64,000 nucleotides of DNA, taken from NCBI GenBank assembly GCA_963922205.1, contig CAWUHX010000314.1, positions 186,001 through 250,000 on the forward strand. Reading direction: 5' to 3'. Shown here piece after piece: positions 43,171 through 54,315 of the stretch (positions are counted from its first letter, which is position 1; each line of letters begins with the position of its first letter). The stretch comes from Romanomermis culicivorax. Lineage: Eukaryota; Nematoda; Enoplea; Mermithida; Mermithidae. The notes under the pieces were generated by a model, which saw only the letters and a program-made list of their open reading frames with translations, did no database searches and had not been told where the DNA came from. Made by a program: the position numbers and the translations under genes.

Positions 43171-44440
43171 CAATATCGATTTTTCCAAGAGTTACTCGTT
43201 TTTTACATAATTTTACAGGAAATTTTTACAATTTTTTCTGAAAATTTTACATTTTTCATCAGTGAAACCATTAGGTCGTGACACCCTGGATATCCTATGC
43301 CTTATAATTTAATGGTTTTATGGGTTTACTCGTTTTCCCCATAAGTTTTGTTGAGGTAAGTCTTTGCAAATCCAGGTCACATATTTTGTTGATTCCCTAT
43401 GCTTAAGCATTGTTTTCCGGACACGTTTTTTTATACGAAATGCATGAAAATCGTGTCCCAAAACCGATTAAACCAATAAAACCATTAGATTCTAAAGGAT
43501 AATATCTCGAGGGTTTTATGAGTTTACAGTTTTAGTGAAAAATGTGAAAATTTCTTAAAAAATTCTTGTATAAAGTGAATTAGTTTCGAAAAAATCGGTA
43601 CTATCTGATGCATCAGCTGTTGAGTCTACAATACTTTATTTCGATAGTTTTATAGTCTGTCGGATGGTCGGTTTGTCTCTTGCATTGTTCTTGAAAGCAA
43701 AAATTTTTAAAAACGGGTAAACACATATGGGTCGAGTGTTTAAAGGTTTAACTGTCTAACGCCTTGGCTCACTAAAATTTACAGAAAATTTTTTGCGACA
43801 CAATTTTTACTTATTCGAGACTGGATTTTTACATACTCAGGACATGTTTTCATTGATTCCCTGTGCTGATTTCGGCGCACAATTTTCACCAACTTAGGAC
43901 AGATTTTCTTACGAAATGCATGGAAAAACGTGTCCTGAATATGTAAAAATGGTGTCCGCAACAAAATTTTGTGTAAAAAGGAGTAAACCAATGAAACTAT
44001 CAGATTCTGAGTGTCACACTGGAAAATTTTGAGAACATTGCATCATCAAATTTAACATCCGAGTCTGCTGAGGTTTACTTTCTAAGTCAAATTTCGAGTG
44101 TACTTTCTACATGAAGCTTTAGGCATCTACATCGACGTCGAATTTCACACATTTAAGTTTCAGGCCTAGTTTCTACATTGATGCGGAATTTTATATGTTA
44201 AAGCTTCAGATGTACTTTCTACACAGCCAGGTACCTTATGCAAATTCGGATTGTCGACTACACTTTGTACACTCCCTGTATTGGCTGGCGAACACAGACA
44301 AGGCGCCCCCTCCAAATCATGTCCAAAAATAAAAATCATCGAGATCATGGTTCAAAAGGAATTCAATGCCGAAAAATGCAATTTGGTGAACTTTAGAAGG
44401 TCAAAATCTCTAAATTTTCTTGCACTCAGCACCAGTCATG
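43171..44440. other. R2-derived sequence, multiple diverged blocks
   Basis: Contains repeated GTGTCCCAAAAC, CCCTATGCTTAAGCATTG and GCTTTAGGCATCTAC-type blocks of R2. No gene seen. Confidence 0.4.
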
Positions 44441-44488
44441 AGTAAAATAATTATTATTCCCTGTGAAGCATAGCCATTAGCATATTAA

Positions 44489-45349
44489 AGCCGGGTATAT
44501 ACTTACCCGTACGCACGTGTGCTGCCGATTTTTGAGCGGGCCCTGCAATTTGCTGCCCGGAAATTGAACGCACAATCATGCGCCGCATTGCGGGTGCCGG
44601 GCGAAAAATTTGCGGGACCCAATAATTTTGCGCGTGCGAGCAAGTAGAAACCATTTGTACTTTTTCGCACATCTGTAATTCATGCGGATCAGGAACCACC
44701 GCCACAGTACAGTAAAGTATTGTTTTTTGCCCGTGGCGCACGATTGAACTTCATTTTCGAGCCACCCGTTGGCGCGATGCGATCGCATGCGAATATTTTT
44801 AGCTTGTTTCTGAAACGGGGGGAGAACTTTGGACTGCTTCCCAAGTTGGGAAAAACATTTTCGGATGCACGGTAGAAAATTCGAAAAATATTACGCGCGG
44901 GAAATACATGGTTACTGTGCCTGGCGCGTTTTAAAACGCAATGTCATACGTTCCGGGGAGGGGGACCGTTTTTTTCCTCAAACCACCTCATTAGAGGTAT
45001 GGTTCCCATTGAGGAAAAAATTTTGGGTAATTCAAAACCGAAAAGATGCGTTCTGGTGGACTTAAAAGGGTCGCGCTGATCATGGGTGTAATCTTAACTA
45101 GTTTCTATCAGGCGCGGCCGTTAGCACTTGTAAACTATCGTTTTTTACTCTTGGTGCACGATTGTACTAGATTTTCCAGCCCTCCAACACACCCGTACCC
45201 ATATGGTTAAGTATATTCAAATGTGGCCCACAATGAGGCCGCATGCACTTTTTTGGCTGAAGTATATTTTGACAACCCGCATTTTGGCCGCACATTGGCA
45301 GGTCGCAAAACTGCTCCGCACGTGCGTACGGGTAAGTATATACCCGGCT
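44489..45349. mobile_element. Inverted-repeat transposon with TAA duplication (Harbinger-like)
   Basis: AGCCGGGTATATACTTACCC GTACGCACGTG at the left is mirrored at the right by CACGTGCGTAC GGGTAAGTATATACCCGGCT: about 31-bp nearly perfect inverted repeats. TAA flanks both ends (44486-44488, 45350-45352), as in PIF/Harbinger elements. The 861-bp body is GC-richer than its surroundings. No transposase fragment is recognised. Confidence 0.8.
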
Positions 45350-45981
45350 TAAGATCCACTACCTAATTAAACCTGAAGTGTTTCTATCAATTGAAATACC
45401 TTGTCTCAGTAATTAGCTAAAAATTGAGATTTTCATTAATTCTCTCAATTTTTTTCTCTCAAGGCTAATAATTTTTTGAACGTTTCTAATATGAACTTTT
45501 GCATCTATAGAGGATGAAGATTGAACTTTAATCATTCTAGATTGTAATTTGTGAGCTTCTGTTCAGAGAGCTTTGTTACAGAGATTTATTTTGCAGAATT
45601 TTAGAATATGAAAAACCAAAAATTTTTTTGGGCAGTTGGCACCAAAATAAGGAGCAAATTACGTTCTATTAGTTTGATTTTAATTTATTTCTCAGATTGT
45701 GAAGATTGAATTTTCCAGCGTTCCAGATAGTGAAAATGAAAAAAAAATTTCCAGTGCTCCACGCTGGACTAACAAATAAGCTCAATTCTCTAGTGGGCTC
45801 GATTTTGCGATTTAATCCTTCGATATTTTAAATTGTTGTCCCTCGATTTTTCACCAACATTTCTAACAAGTGTTGCGTTTGGCTCTATTTTTACTACAAT
45901 GTAATTTTTAATAACTGTTTGTTGACTCTAACATTTATTTCAAATAAAGAAGTAGAAATTTTCATTAAGAAAATATAGTCA
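45350..45981. other. Intergenic; 3' flank of the family A pseudogene
   Basis: A degraded hairpin motif CAGTGCTCCACGCTG lies near 45750. 45860-45960 is the conserved A-family 3' flank with TTTATTTCAAATAAAG. Confidence 0.4.
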
Positions 45982-46563
45982 TTATTTAGTATCATTTCGT
46001 TTAGTTCGTTTCATATTAACATCTGCATACCCTATATAATACCTACGACCATTCCAGCAAATGGTGTCCTCCGGGTGATTGATCCTAATTGGTATAATCA
46101 CTTGGGTGTAATTTTCACAGCCAAAAACTAGTCCGTTTAGAAAAAACTAGTCCGTTTAGTTTGAGCTCGAAACCTGGCTTCCAAAATTCGAATCACTCTT
46201 CATTATCCCACGTATCCTTCGTCCGAACATGCTTGACCTTAGTTTCACAGGAACTGCTTTTACAAACGCTTAGATCCATGACTAGAAAATATAGATATGC
46301 TTGTGAACTTAATAAAGCAATGTAGAATTGATCATTACATGAATTGAACATTACTCTTCTTTGCAGGGGAACATAAACATCCTTGGCACCACCAGTTACT
46401 CTACCATGAAAGAAAACTCCTTTGCCGCTCAGCCAAGAACAACTGTTGTCCATCACGACATAGAATGGTATAGTCAAAATTAATATGCTTAAAGCTGAAA
46501 GTGCCCAATATATGTTTAGTTTAGAGAGTTTCGAAGTGAATAGTTCAACTTACACACGAGCAT
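45982..46563 (-). pseudogene. Family A secreted protein, copy 3 (pseudogene)
   Basis: Minus-strand exons 46563-46554 and 46494 onward join across a 59-nt intron as in the other copies (signal peptide from MLVSLSILILTIPF, then FFHGRVTGGAKDVYVPLQ, CKSSSCETKVKHVRTK). After DTWDNEE the frame meets TGA where the others have Arg in EQRFEFW. Slightly further on, a tandem duplication of about 19 bp (AACTAGTCCGTTTAG repeated at 46126 and 46145 on the plus strand) shifts the frame. The remaining tail (ENYTQVIIPIRINHPEDTIC, YYIGYADVNM) is intact in another frame. Two independent lesions argue for loss of function. Confidence 0.8.
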
Positions 46564-46754
46564 CTTATACAAATGTCCAATCGAGCTGTTAACCTGAAAA
46601 AAACTACATATTACATTAAATCTAAAGCTTATCATTTTTCCTAATTTTATTCACACATTTCGAGAGCATAAAAATCCATAACACCACTTGTGTAAATTTT
46701 TATATCCTTGGAGAATAATTTTCCTTCGTGTGCAGCATCGATGATGACATGCTG
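46564..46754. other. Upstream flank of family A copy 3
   Basis: Carries the conserved leader (TAACAGCTCGATTGGACATT on the minus strand) and flank as in the other A copies. Confidence 0.4.
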
Positions 46755-47255
46755 GGGTTACTGTGGGTGCAGGTCTTCAGCTTCTGGCGTTGGCACGCAG
46801 TGGGTGGATGCTGCGAAAAGTGGCAAGGAAGAAGACAAATTTGCATGGATTTATAATGCCACTGTTTTGTGTGTTTTTGGTTATTTTTTATTATTGAAAG
46901 ATTGTTATGGAAGCGTTGACACCATTAGTCAAATATTATATTTTGTTTTATTATCTTATTGATGGCATCATTTTGTTTTCCCAATACAGCCTTAGATGGT
47001 AACTGGTATTGTTTTATGAGCGTAGTGGAAGGTATTTTTAAGAATAGGATTGGAGACTTGGGTAGGAGCTACTAAGGTACGTCTCAAGGTGTTCTGCCTT
47101 GAGGTTCGGTGAAGTAGTGGAGTGTATCTGGTGAACCATGTGAGAGAGTATTAGTTTATTGTACTTTGTTAGCCTGTGGTCAGAACTGTTACAGCTTCCT
47201 TTGTATAAATCCAAAGGACAGTTACATCATCTTGACTCTACAGCAGCCTAACAGA
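46755..47255. repeat. R3 repeat copy
   Basis: GGGTTACTGTGGGTGCAGGT at the left to CTCTACAGCAGCCTAACAGA at the right. The inside matches R3 at 51335 and 61615 (GTGGCAAGGAAGAAGACAAA, GGAGACTTGGGTAGGAGCT, GTTCTGCCTTGAGGTTCGGT). Confidence 0.6.
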
Positions 47256-47287
47256 CATATTTTTAATTCACGAAACCATATTGTTTG

Positions 47288-47530
47288 CTATATTTGTTGG
47301 GAATTAGCTACGTTTGTTGAATAAACATGGATTGAATAAACATCGATGTCCGTCAATGAAACAACAATGTCAAGAAAATCAAGGGTAAAGATCCAGAAGA
47401 CAACAGAAAATAACAGATATCCCAACTGTAAAATGTGAATTTTTTTGCTTCGAGTGCTTGCTTCATCTATTGTGGTCTTTGCCGTAAATTTGTTGGCATA
47501 TCTATTTGGATAAAAAAGCTTAAACATCAC
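47288..47530 (-). CDS. Small predicted membrane protein C (unrecognised)
   Basis: A minus-strand frame of about 79 codons starts at one of two adjacent ATG/GTG codons (MFKLFYPNRYANKFTAKTTI). It contains one hydrophobic span LGYLLFSVVFWIFTLDFLDI and ends NVANSQQI. A decayed relative lies at 34815-35060, in the same position upstream of a family A copy, so the segment is at least part of a duplicated unit. Conservation of the membrane span between copies supports past coding. It could be a whole small protein or a single exon of a larger gene: CTTGCAG|ATCACTTTG upstream looks like an acceptor. Function unknown. Confidence 0.35.
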   Translation of the reverse strand: MMFKLFYPNRYANKFTAKTTIDEASTRSKKIHILQLGYLLFSVVFWIFTLDFLDIVVSLTDIDVYSIHVYSTNVANSQQI

Positions 47531-47879
47531 GGTTTACAAAGTGATCTGCAAGTTACAGCCTGTGTTAGGATTACTGTAGCTAATGAATAACAACTTCCAG
47601 CATTGGTGCTGTAAGGTTTTACCGGAGTTGTTGATAGTTAAGACTTGATGCTTGTAAACTTAAACACTGGCAAACTGAAATTTCCTAGAAGAGGAATATG
47701 AGGTTGATTAAGTCGGTCCACTGGAGGTTGTCTAAAAAATGTTGAAGTCAAACTCAATTAGCTTTAGATGAACCGAAATTTCCAATTTTTTTCTCATATA
47801 ATAAAAAATGATTATAATTAATAATAGCTGGTCTGAACCAGCTGTGGGAAATTACACAACAAAGCACAAAGCAGCTGTT
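47531..47879. other. Intergenic, nothing clear
   Basis: 47700-47870 resembles 39120-39270 (GGTCCACTGGAGGTTGTC..., AATAATAGCTGGTCTGAACC), a diverged duplicate of the flank upstream of family A copy 2. Confidence 0.4.
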
Positions 47880-48450
47880 GAAATGAGACTTGGGTGTAAA
47901 TAAAGAAATATCTAAATGGATTAGAATTGAAAATAGACATCTGGCTAATTCACCTAATCAGACCGAAACCTTAGGTAGAATAAGTCTGCAACAGTTCAGT
48001 CAGTCTCAAGTTCAACAAAGATCAACTGCTTTCGTTCCAAAGAATTGCAGATTATCAAATAACTCTCTGAGCTCAAGTAACTTTCGATCAGGGACAAACC
48101 GAGAAGGCAGGCCGAGAATTGAGTCGCAAATGTAGACTTGCACGCTGGGTGGCTCTCCGGAAATCTGGGGTCTAACCTGCGTTCCCTCCGCCGCTAAATC
48201 GATAATAAATTTCCAGGCATTGGACGTTGTTATGGGGCGAAGAACTTCACCAATACAATTAATAAAAATACAAATAATATGGCCAGTCAGGTCTGCCGAT
48301 TTTTCTTTCAAATAATAAAACAAACAATAATGACCAAAAACATAAACGTTCAGGCCTTTTATGCATGACGTATATGCAAATCGGCGTCAACACAAATTGC
48401 ATCGACTTTAGCTATTTCTTCGCAACCAATGAGATAGACTATGTCCATCC
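47880..48450 (-). repeat. R10 repeat, copy 2
   Basis: Reverse copy of 42585-43170. The plus-strand frame 47890-48135 reads NSPNQTETLGRISLQQFSQS then QVQQRSTAFVPKNCR, with the same stop position after the PRIESQM end as copy 1 (PRIELQM). Confidence 0.65.
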
Positions 48451-49164
48451 CCAACACAGCAGAGAAGAGTCATTTGCTACTGTTCTCAAAAGCTTTGCAG
48501 TGAATGAATCCTTTTCTCAGCTGATTCCCATGCTTTCATAGAATCTCTGGGCCTGGCAGCAGTGTTCCATCAGCAGGGGATTAAAATAGACTTTCTCCAA
48601 AGAAACAGGTCTAATACTTTTTTCGTTTTTTAATTTTTGCAGCTACACCTACTCATTTTCTGATAGCTCGAAATGCAGTCATTACAGAACTGTACGATCA
48701 TATATTATGAAAGACGCTCTTTGGGTGCTATTTACCATACATGCACAGCATAGGAATTCTGCTGGGGGTCAGCCAGGACAGGGGGTGGAATACAAATTTT
48801 TTTTTGTTCCTGATAATGAAAAAAGGTCTAAGAAAGGTCTTCTAACAATCAAACAGCATATTTTCACAACCATATTAGTCAGATATGAGAAATAATTTGC
48901 TTAGACAGCACTTCTTGATGTTTTAATTTTACTCCTTTAGAATCAAGTATGCTTTGTTTAGAAAAATTGTTAAACTACAGCATCGTTTCCATTTTTATGA
49001 CAACTTTCTCTTCTCTCTTGCTCATTTTCCTTCGTCAACTTCTCCGTCATAGCTAGTTGAGTCAAACCTGCTGGGGGTCGGCAAGAATCTGCTGGGGGTC
49101 AATAAAAATCTGCTGGGGGTCAAAACCCTCCCAACCTCCCCCCCCCCCATGTTCATGTATGCTG
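48451..49164. other. Intergenic, nothing clear
   Basis: No gene recognised. CTGCTGGGGGTC is repeated four times between 48758 and 49122. Confidence 0.4.
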
Positions 49165-49475
49165 TTTACTGCCTAGTTGAGGCTGCATTCTTCAGGCTGG
49201 CATCTGCCTGAGAAGCAGGACTTTTTCAGCTACCTACCTCATAACGGAACAGGCTCACCTCCTCATTGACAGCAAAGATGCTAACTGGTCTAAGTAGATA
49301 CTTGCATGCAGCACTCCAAGCTCGCCTGCACAGTTTATCTACTCCAAAACGATGAAAGGCTGTGTCTGCCTGAGCCAGCTGTGAGAAATTCAATTTCAAG
49401 TTACACTCAGAATGGAAACTGGTTCCAGAGACTAGTAGTCAGAGGTGATAATCACTAGACCAGGATATCCCATAG
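49165..49475 (-). repeat. SINE-D, minus strand
   Basis: Collinear with 39335-39645: CTGGCATCTGCCTGAGAAGC, AGCTACCTACCTCATAA, GAAAGGCTGTGTCTGCCTGA and the tRNA-like end AGAGGTGATAATCACTAGAC. Confidence 0.65.
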
Positions 49476-49767
49476 ATGAAACTCTTGTTTGAAGAATATA
49501 ACTGACTGGAAAGATGAATCAATTCTAATTAGAATGAAGGTGAAGTTCTGCCTGCAGTAGAAATGGTATGGTAACAGAATCTCTGTCCAAGATTGAGTTA
49601 CAGTTATAATGTTATCAACGAACTTTGTTGTTTGGTTAGATGTGTTTCATTCTAAAGATCCATGTCTCCAATACTGGCTTGTAGTAAAAAGTTGGAGTAC
49701 ACCAGAGGCAAAGCCACCACTGCAAAAAACACAGAGAACATTGTATTGCGAAAATGGATAAGAATGA

Positions 49768-50967
49768 AGGCCCTGTCATACTTCATGGCGAGGTACCATG
49801 CCGCGCCTGTTGTCCTATTCATACTAACAAGCGGCGCTGCGCAGCGCCAGGTGATGCCGCGTCGTGGCTTGTCATACCTTGCCGCCCAGTACTGCGCAGC
49901 GCCGTACAACGCCGCTTTTTTACTTTTGGATTTCGCTCTTCTCAAAAAATGTGTATTGCTCCTCTCGACAAATGCAAAATAGGAAAAAAGCGAAAAAGAT
50001 GAAAAATACGAAAAAAATCGAAAAATAAAAAGCACAAAAGAAAAATGAAAATCAATCACTCCTGCATGGTGCAGATAGAAGCTTGCAAAAAGGCCAAGTC
50101 TAAAGATTCTGGGCCCTTGCTTCAATTTGCTTCTCATTCCAACGATTAATAGCTCTTGAACTGCTGAGAAATATCAATTTATATAAATTGATTTTGAAAA
50201 ATTGAATATATACACACGATTATTCATTCACACATGTGCTATATACAGGATCCAGGTCTGATCTGGGTCCGGTCGGACCTGCTGTTTAGGACACAGATTC
50301 AAAGTGGATCCATCCTTTCCCTAGTATTCGGGAAACCGGGACGTCCAGGGAATAGGGACTAATGCATTTTTCAGGGAAATGGGAAATTTATTCCTTATTC
50401 GGGGAATCGGGACCTACGGGGAAAATGAACTTTCGGACCATCCGGATATTTGCCGAAAAGAGACGTTGGGAAAATAAAGACACAATCGAAATGTGCGATT
50501 ACACTTGCTGTAGGAACATGTTTACACCTACTTTGCATATTCATAAGTTTTACACATTAATGTCTTCATTGCAAATTGAGTGATCAACTTCTTAGTAAAT
50601 CTTCATTGAAAATTAAATAATCAATTTGGTAAAATAATTTGACAAGTGTCAGAATTCACCATTCAAGTGAAAAATATGATTCCACTACATGTATAGATGT
50701 CACAGTATGGAACAATATGTTATAACAACAGAATGCTGCAACTTTAGAACACATAGCTTGTTTGAAAATTTCAGTTCAGTTGAAACTTGATGGCGGCACT
50801 GCAAGAATTAGGAAAACCTATTCATACTTAAAAGGTGGTACCATGTGGCACCGCACGGCGCCGGCCTGCACTGCTTTTTAGTATGAATAGAACAACTGGT
50901 GCTGCACGGCGCCGGGCGGTGCCATGCAGTACTGCGTGGTACCGTGCGGTGACCTATGACAGGGCCT
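49768..50967. mobile_element. Harbinger-type element, third copy (1.2 kb)
   Basis: AGGCCCTGTCATACTTCATG at the left and GGTGACCTATGACAGGGCCT at the right. The interior is collinear with 20579-22390 apart from the pogo-like insertion there. Flanks are TGA and TAA, an imperfect TWA-type duplication. No transposase domain is recognised. A frame with LRRAKSKSKKAA is shared among the three copies but runs through palindromic sequence. Confidence 0.72.
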
Positions 50968-51232
50968 TAACAATCGAGTGACAACATTCTACTTAATTAT
51001 AATCAACAATCTATCTGTTCAATTGTTGTTATTCCTGAAATATATTGGATTTTGTTCCTCCATGTTGGATACTTTCTCATTCGGAACATTATTCCATGTT
51101 TTTTAGGGGCATGCATAAGTTAGAGAAGCATGGCATGGTACATCCAAATCAGTTTTTTTGGACTTTCCTTTTCCTTTCAACAAGCTGAGAAACAAGCACT
51201 TCAAAAAGTTGATTTTTTTGGGAATGCATATG
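50968..51232. other. Intergenic, nothing seen
   Basis: Shares a block with 36120-36330 (TGTTGTTATTCCTGAAATAT, GGAACATTATTCCATG), probably an older duplicate. Confidence 0.35.
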
Positions 51233-51234
51233 AC

Positions 51235-52575
51235 AATAGTTTATAGGAGGTATACAAACGATACGCATGTACAAATCAAAAGCGTCAAAGTATACCACCT
51301 TAACTGTGTCAGGCAATACAGGGGGTGTATGTCAGGGTTACTGAAGGTGCACGTGTCCAACTTCCAGTGTAGGCGCGTAGGTGGTGGACGCCGCGGAAAG
51401 TGGCAAGAAAGAAAAGACAAATTTACATAGATTTGTGATGCCACTGTTTTGCATGTTTTTTGGTCATTTTTTATCATTGGTTTTGGTCATGATTGCATCG
51501 CCATCTATCGTCAGATTTATATTTATGTTTATTGTATTATTCAATGACTTTGCCTCGTTTTCCCAATACAACATTGAGACAGTAACTTGCATTGTTCTGT
51601 GAGTGTAGTTGAAGGTTTTTAAGAATAGGAGTGGAGACTTGGGTAGGAGCTCCTGAGGTACGTGCCAAGGTGTTCTGCCTGAGGTTTAGTGAAGTACTGG
51701 TGAAGGTATCTAATAGTCTGTGTGAGAGAGTTTGGGTGTGCTTGTGCTTTCCACCCTTTGCTCCTGAGGTACGTGCCTGTGATCAGAACTGTTGCAACTT
51801 CCTTTGTATAAACCCAAAGGTCAGTTATATCATCCTCTCGACCCCACAGTAGCCTAACATGTAGAAACTATGGCGCACCATCCGAAATTCATATGATGTG
51901 CAGGGAAATACAGGGGATGTGGTAAGTACACATAAAGCCTTAATGGGTAAAATTCAACGTGGATGTAGAAAGTACACCTGAAGCTTGATGTATGAAAGAC
52001 ACCTTGGCCAACTTGGACGTTATGATTGATGATGCCATGTCTCGCCAAAAATTTTAGTGTGACTCTTAGAATTTAATGGTGTTACAGGTATAGTCGTTTT
52101 TTTACAAAATTTCCATACAAAACTTTGTTTGGGACATGGCTTTTACATACTCCAAACGCGTTTTTCTGTGATTCCCTATGCTTAAGCATTGTTTTGAGAA
52201 CACGTTTTTCATTGTTTCATAATACAATTTTCGCTTGTTCAGGACACACTTTTCTACAAAATGCATGGAAAATCGTGTTCCAAAAACAATGATTAATCCT
52301 ATGAAATCAATGAAAGACATGTGCCAAACCAAATTTTGTGTGAAAATTTTGTAAAAAAATGAATAAACATGTAAAACCATTATATTTTAAGAGTAACACT
52401 AAAATTTTTTCTAGATCAAGCTTTGCTTTACTTTCTAGATCAATCTTCAAGCGTAGTTTATACACGCATGTAGTATTTACACAATAGAGCTTCAGATGTA
52501 CTTCGTACACCCCAGTGTCACCCCAAACGATTTGTTGACTATACTTTCTGTGCCCCCTATATCACCCTGTAAAAT
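51235..52575. mobile_element. R2 element with R3 inserted
   Basis: Left end AATAGTTTATAGGAGGTATA, right end TGTGCCCCCTATATCACCCT. R3 sits at 51335-51862 (GGGTTACTGAAGGTGCACGT to CCCCACAGTAGCCTAACATG). R2 internal blocks resume afterwards (GGGAAATACAGGGGATGTGG). Confidence 0.55.
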
Positions 52576-52683
52576 CACTATCTAAATTTCATGGGATTGA
52601 TTCTTTGACAAAAATCTGCAACATCTGTGTGATGAACAGCTGGATAGACTTCTACACCACTACCCCTTCAATTTAGAGAATAA

Positions 52684-53503
52684 GGCCTGTATTCACAATT
52701 GCGCGTTAAGTCAACACGGTGTTAGGACTTAACACAGTGTTGGCCAACATGGCAATCGAGCTAACACCGTGTCAAGTATCACCTCGTATTCACAATAGCG
52801 TGTTAAGTCCGTGTTAGCCAACACCATGTTACCACCGTGTTACTTTTGTTATCACCGTGTTACTCTTGTAACAGGGTGGCAGAATAAGCTCAAGCATGTT
52901 TTTTTAAATGAAAAAGGATATAACAGGAAAAAAATAACATTGTGGTCAATGTCAATTAGGTTTTTCAACAATGCCAGCGTTTTTCAGTAAGTATTATTTG
53001 AGTTTGAACAGTCAGTTGATGAGCAGTTAATTTTCATGAATAAAACTTATGATTTTGTATTAACCTGAAGTGCTGGAGGAATCACATGATTTTGACCAGA
53101 AGTTTCTAATTGATCCTGGAGAAGCGTAATCAAGTCTCGGAACCATTTTTCGACAATTTGTATGTTGATTTAAAGGTAATGTCATGGTAGCCCTCAAATG
53201 GATTGGCCCTATCCCGAAAGTGACGAATATGATGTACTATTTCTTCACACTCATCAAGATGATCCAATAGGTCAATAATATCCATGACAATTGAAAAAAT
53301 TAACAAACAGACTACTGCTAACATGCTGCTAAAACTGGTAGGGGGCAGGTTTAGAACGCCATGTTAACTTTTCCATTTTTCGACCCTAACACGCGATTGT
53401 GAATACGGGGATAAAACTTAGCACCACGTTACCACCGTGTTAGCCAAAATTTAACACCGTGTCAGCCTAACACACCGCTAACACGTGATTGTGAATACGG
53501 GCC
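52684..53503 (-). mobile_element. PIF/Harbinger deletion derivative with TAA duplication
   Basis: GGCCTGTATTCACAATTGCG at the left and GTGATTGTGAATACGGGCC at the right, with TAA on both sides (52681-52683, 53504-53506). Subterminal AACACGGTGTTA/ACCGTGTTA words recur many times, especially in the first 190 bp. The minus strand holds an N-terminal piece of a Harbinger transposase. Confidence 0.88.
53075..53324 (-). pseudogene. Harbinger transposase N-terminal fragment
   Basis: On the minus strand HHIRHFRDRANPFEGYHD then YKLSK matches the R-x-x-R-D-R-x-N-P-[FL]-E-x-[FY]-[DS]-D motif that opens Harbinger nucleases. After SKNGSET the frame stops. One base over, RDLITLLQDQLETSGQNH then VIPPALQ continues the family text, so there is a 1-nt frameshift. 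The catalytic DDE part is missing. The upstream hydrophobic stretch MLAVVCLLIFSIVMDIID may be the true start of this protein. Confidence 0.75.
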
Positions 53504-53509
53504 TAAAAG

Positions 53510-53870
53510 GACCCAATCATCTTTACTTGACTTAATGATGACGATTCCTCAGGTAGAAATGGTGTGCAACAGTTCAGTCTGTCCCAATCTGAACACTTGA
53601 TCACCGGCTTTTGTTCATTAGAACTGCAGAGAAATCAGGAAGAAAATTGAGTCATAAATGTGGACTTGCATGCAGGGTGCTACTCCTGACATCCCTCCAC
53701 CATCGAGTTTGACGGACCGTCAAGGGCCACCAGTGTTGAGGCAACCTGTTCCTGCTACTCGGGGCCCCAGTAAAAGTTAGGCTCGGTCTGGGACTTCAAC
53801 TCAGGACCTTGCGGCTGCTTTAACCAACTGAGCCAACCGAGCAGTGGGAAAGGCCCCCTCTTTTTGCAAC
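53510..53870 (-). repeat. R10 remnant followed by SINE-B
   Basis: 53540-53680 is a diverged R10 piece (GTGCAACAGTTCAGTCTGTC, TGTGGACTTGCATGCAGGGT). 53690-53860 is SINE-B (CATCCCTCCACCATCGAG, GAGGCAACCTGTTCC, CAGTAAAAGTTAGGCTCGGT, reversed box B GGGACTTCAACTCAGGACC). Confidence 0.55.
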
Positions 53871-54315
53871 AATTCGTAGTTTTGGTGGCTGCTTTGGCCA
53901 CTCTCAACACATCCAACAGACTGAAAAAAGTACTTTTGAAACTTTATTTAATATATGACACAGAATCTAAGGAAATAAAAAAATCCTATGGTAATAGCAA
54001 GTCAAAAGTAGTCCTATTAACCTTTCTTCAATTAAAATGTAAAACAATATGTTTAGGGAATTTGTGGTTTGAACTGTTCATCTTACTTTTGCAGTATTTT
54101 AATTTCACATGATTACAAATTTTCATTGATTTGGTATTCTATCAGGCGGGGCACACAAATAATTTGTGCCAAATGAATGGATATTTTACTAACTTTTCTA
54201 AAAAATGTGGCATTTGGCTCTACTTTTGCAACATTGTAATTTTTAATTAGTTTTTGTGACTCTAACTTTTATTTCATGTAAAAAAGCACAAATTTGTCAT
54301 TTAAAAAAATTATAT
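53871..54315. other. Intergenic; 3' flank of family A copy 4
   Basis: No gene recognised. 54185-54300 is the conserved A-family 3' flank. Confidence 0.4.
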
